This document shows positions 61,165 to 64,000 of a stretch of DNA of 64,000 nt, piece after piece. A model generated the notes under the pieces. The model worked only from the letters and a program-made list of their open reading frames with translations, ran no database searches and was not told the origin of the DNA. Source of the stretch: Ignelater luminosus (taxonomy: Eukaryota > Arthropoda > Insecta > Coleoptera > Elateridae); assembly GCA_011009095.1 (NCBI GenBank), contig VTPC01004360.1:102921-166920 (forward strand), given 5' to 3'. How positions within the stretch are numbered: position 1 is the stretch's first letter; every line of letters starts with the position of its first letter. The position numbers and the translations under genes were made by a program.

Positions 61165-64000
61165 TAACATATGTATGTGGCGATGGTTTTTAAACAGCGT
61201 TTGCTTCCACCGTTCTCGCTTCTAAGGTTGCAATATCATTTTGGCAAACCAATCTTTTCCCTTGATAAGATATGAAAACTAAGAAATTGAATAGAAATAG
61301 AGATAACGGGTATACCTACAGTCTGTAATTTGAGACTAGCACCGGTATTTGTAACAATATCAATGTTACTAGAAAAAGCTGTGAAGAATTACTTTTCACT
61401 AGTAATAGTAGTTTTGGCTTTTCGGCATTAACGTACATTTGCTCTGTGTATTTGAAAAACACAAGTTAATAACATCAATTGATTCTGTAGAGAAGTCTGT
61501 CTATTTTGACTTACTACTGTTGGAATGTAAGAAATCATTTAGTCTCTGGCTTGACATTATCTTCACTATTGTCTATTGTTGACGGTTTTGGCCTTTTATT
61601 ATCTTGTATTCTTTAAAAGTACATACAGTAAAGTTAAAATACTACAATCTTGATACTTTTCTTGTTGGAAAGACCCTGTATACCAACATAAAAGTTAATT
61701 TGAAAAGTCTTTTATGACAGACATTTATCTAATGCGTGAAGTCATTATTTCTATTTACAATTGTAATTCCAAACATTACCATTAAAATTTAACTTAGATT
61801 TTATTATATTGCAAGGAATTTTCAACGAACTATAAAGATTCTTATTAACTATCAAATTTAATTTCTACGAATTCAATCATCTTATTTTATGAATGATGTT
61901 TTAGGCTTTTTAAACAAAAGTGCGCTTCTTAGAACTAAATTTTAATTCTGTCTACAAACTATTTCATAACACAATTAACGTAAATTTGATGTAAACCAAT
62001 TGTAAGATGAGGTTAAAAAAGTTCTCGGTATAGAATTTTGTAATACAATATACAGTTTGTTCGCGTTAAAAAGAGAATATTTGTCAAGTAGGAACGTTAT
62101 AAGTTATCATTCGAACTACCTCAAATTCAAAATCTTAAATTAATAATCCTTTGGGTAACTTGCATCTTGATATTTTCAAGTATTCTTTGTCAAGACAAAA
62201 AAGAATCTGTCCTAAAATGTCAATTAAAACAAATGAAGGCTTTTTTTAAAGAACACGTTCATTGTTTAACCAACAAATTAACTATAGAGAAAAAGTAAAG
62301 CGACCTGTGAAATCATAGAAGCTCAAAGTTCATATTTAGGGAAAAACAAATTCATTTTGTTGAACCAAACAGATTGCTACACATCCATAAAGATCTCATT
62401 GGAAAAGTGCGTAAATGATGATTATAATGGTTACAAACAATTACGATTTTTGTGAAATGATCTTAATGATTCCTACGGAAATTCCAGCTGTGGTGGAACT
62501 CTTCTTGTTTATTCAAATTGCTTTTATATTATTGCTATTACGTTTATCTACTTCCATTATCTTCTTTAATGTATATTACCTATTTATCATACACAGGGTG
62601 TTCGCGAAACATACTATATGATTGAGCCAAAATTAAGATATAGAATGTCGAAGCTGAATATTAATTATTTTCTCGGCATTTCAAGAGCAACACTTTACAA
62701 ATGCACAAGTTGTAGCCCCATCAAGAATGGAAATTTAAAAGATAATACTTACGCAGTTGATAAGAAATGACATGCATTATGTATAATAGAATTTTCTGTG
62801 CCTTGTTGACGAGGACATAATGATATCGAAACTGCAACACCTGAATATGTAGTATTCTAGAGTTTTGTTTGGCATTACACTACTTACTCCAGCTTTCAAG
62901 ACACTTCTTCAATTCTTACCTTGATTAAGCGTCCGTACAGTCTACTAATGCTAACGATCAAACCAATTCCTTATGTTTAGATGGGGCCCTTTTTATAAAT
63001 TGATAGACGAAGATTACCTGCACTACTTATTTATGAAAATTATCTCATTTAGTCAGATATTTATAAAAATGTCTTCTAGTACCGTTGTTCATACCTTCGG
63101 AGTTCAGTCTCTACTCTCGTATTATTACTTTACTACAATACCTCGTTCATTTTTCCTCTTAAAACTTCACTAATTTGTTTATCTCCTACACATTTTGGTT
63201 CTAATCTTTTTCTCATTCTTGTTCAACCTACAGAATGTTAAGTACGATGCCGACGTTATGATTTGTATGTATGAAATGAAAAAAATCTTCGGTTTGACAT
63301 TTCAAGATATAATACAGATGACAAGCTTTCCGTTCGTCAGTCAGAAATTTTGTGTGAAAGGTAGGTCATCGCATTAGCAGCCATTCTAGTACAAAATTAG
63401 GATTAAATTAATGCAAACAATGTTATTTTTATTCATTAAAGGGAAACTATATTCTTTCAGATATGTTTCGATATTAAGCGCCATTCTTGCGCTAGTTCAT
63501 TACTTGAAATGTATAGGATGACCTACAGCACATTATCTTTATTTACGAACCTTGCTATCAAGGTATCAGGTTGCGACATTTAGAAACCAACAGATTCTCA
63601 AGACAATGAGGCAGCAATACAAGCCAATCGGAGATATCCAAGTCTGAGTTTTAATAAAAGTCGAGATTGCAAGTCTTAAAATTGGTCATTACAAGCTTAT
63701 ATGATGAGAGGAAGCAAGCAGGAAGTCAATATTAAGGACCTATTTCCAAGACTTTCAACATTTTTATAGTTGCGCTCTCTTTTCCTGACTCGCTGCGCAG
63801 CAAGCCAACTGACAGAATAGTGTGATAGTTTTTTTGAGAATACACAGAAATGCTTGTTACTAGAAATTATTAGGTGAGGTGTGGAGTAAATTTTCTCTTT
63901 CGTCTCTCTATACCTAAATGGCTATTTCAGATTTTCAGTTGGATTCAATATGATATTTTGCAAAGTTCAGAATTCAGCTGGGGCGCATCACGAGTCATAA
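61165..64000. other. No gene or defined repeat recognised
   Basis: AT-rich sequence with only short open frames that look random. It may belong to the schnurri 5' region or be intergenic. Confidence 0.35.

Overview
This 64 kb window is eukaryotic nuclear DNA, almost certainly from an insect and possibly a beetle. The order is a guess. It is AT-rich, its genes have many short GT-AG introns, and the set is arthropod: a delta-class glutathione S-transferase, a schnurri zinc-finger gene and an MpaB/DUF2236-type oxygenase-like protein. There is no operon structure and no sign of bacterial or viral origin. I rebuilt exons by hand from splice signals, reading phase and remembered family sequences. 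Every model complete at both ends closes to a whole number of codons.

Layout. (1) 34-2112, minus: 5' part of FBXO11, running off the left edge. It shares a promoter of about 80 bp with (2) 2192-10058, plus: RCE1 CAAX protease, whose 6.2 kb fifth intron is packed with nested transposons. (3) 10959-20712, minus: KCTD3/SHKBP1-like BTB + WD protein in 12 exons, with one GC-AG intron and a 6.9 kb intron holding a foldback transposon. (4) 24557-27833, plus: DUF2236/MpaB-like membrane protein. It converges (85 bp gap) on (5) 27919-29839, minus: CDK20. Then (6) 30142-31020, minus: delta GST, and (7) 31749-32402, minus: TMEM50A. (8) About 33-39 kb is a transposon-rich gap. (9) 40545-56782, minus: schnurri (HIVEP family), about 1,935 residues with three paired C2H2 clusters plus a C2HC finger; any 5' exon lies upstream. 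(10) 57-64 kb: no gene recognised, several inverted-repeat elements.

The genes do not form one pathway. RCE1 (prenyl-protein processing), FBXO11 (SCF ubiquitin ligase), KCTD3 (BTB adaptor), CDK20 (cilia/cell-cycle kinase), GST (detoxification), TMEM50A and schnurri (BMP/Dpp-responsive regulator) are ordinary neighbours.

The unusual content is the mobile DNA. I can define two hAT-like elements with perfect 8-bp target duplications, one inserted inside a PIF/Harbinger-like element with a TTA duplication. A third Harbinger-like element has a TGA duplication, and several elements are flanked by TA (Tc1/mariner type). Two copies of one TA-flanked palindromic element carry the same transposase scrap, and two insertions can be checked against paralogous empty sites inside the window. 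I see no CRISPR array, no tRNA or rRNA gene, and no clearly new multi-gene system.
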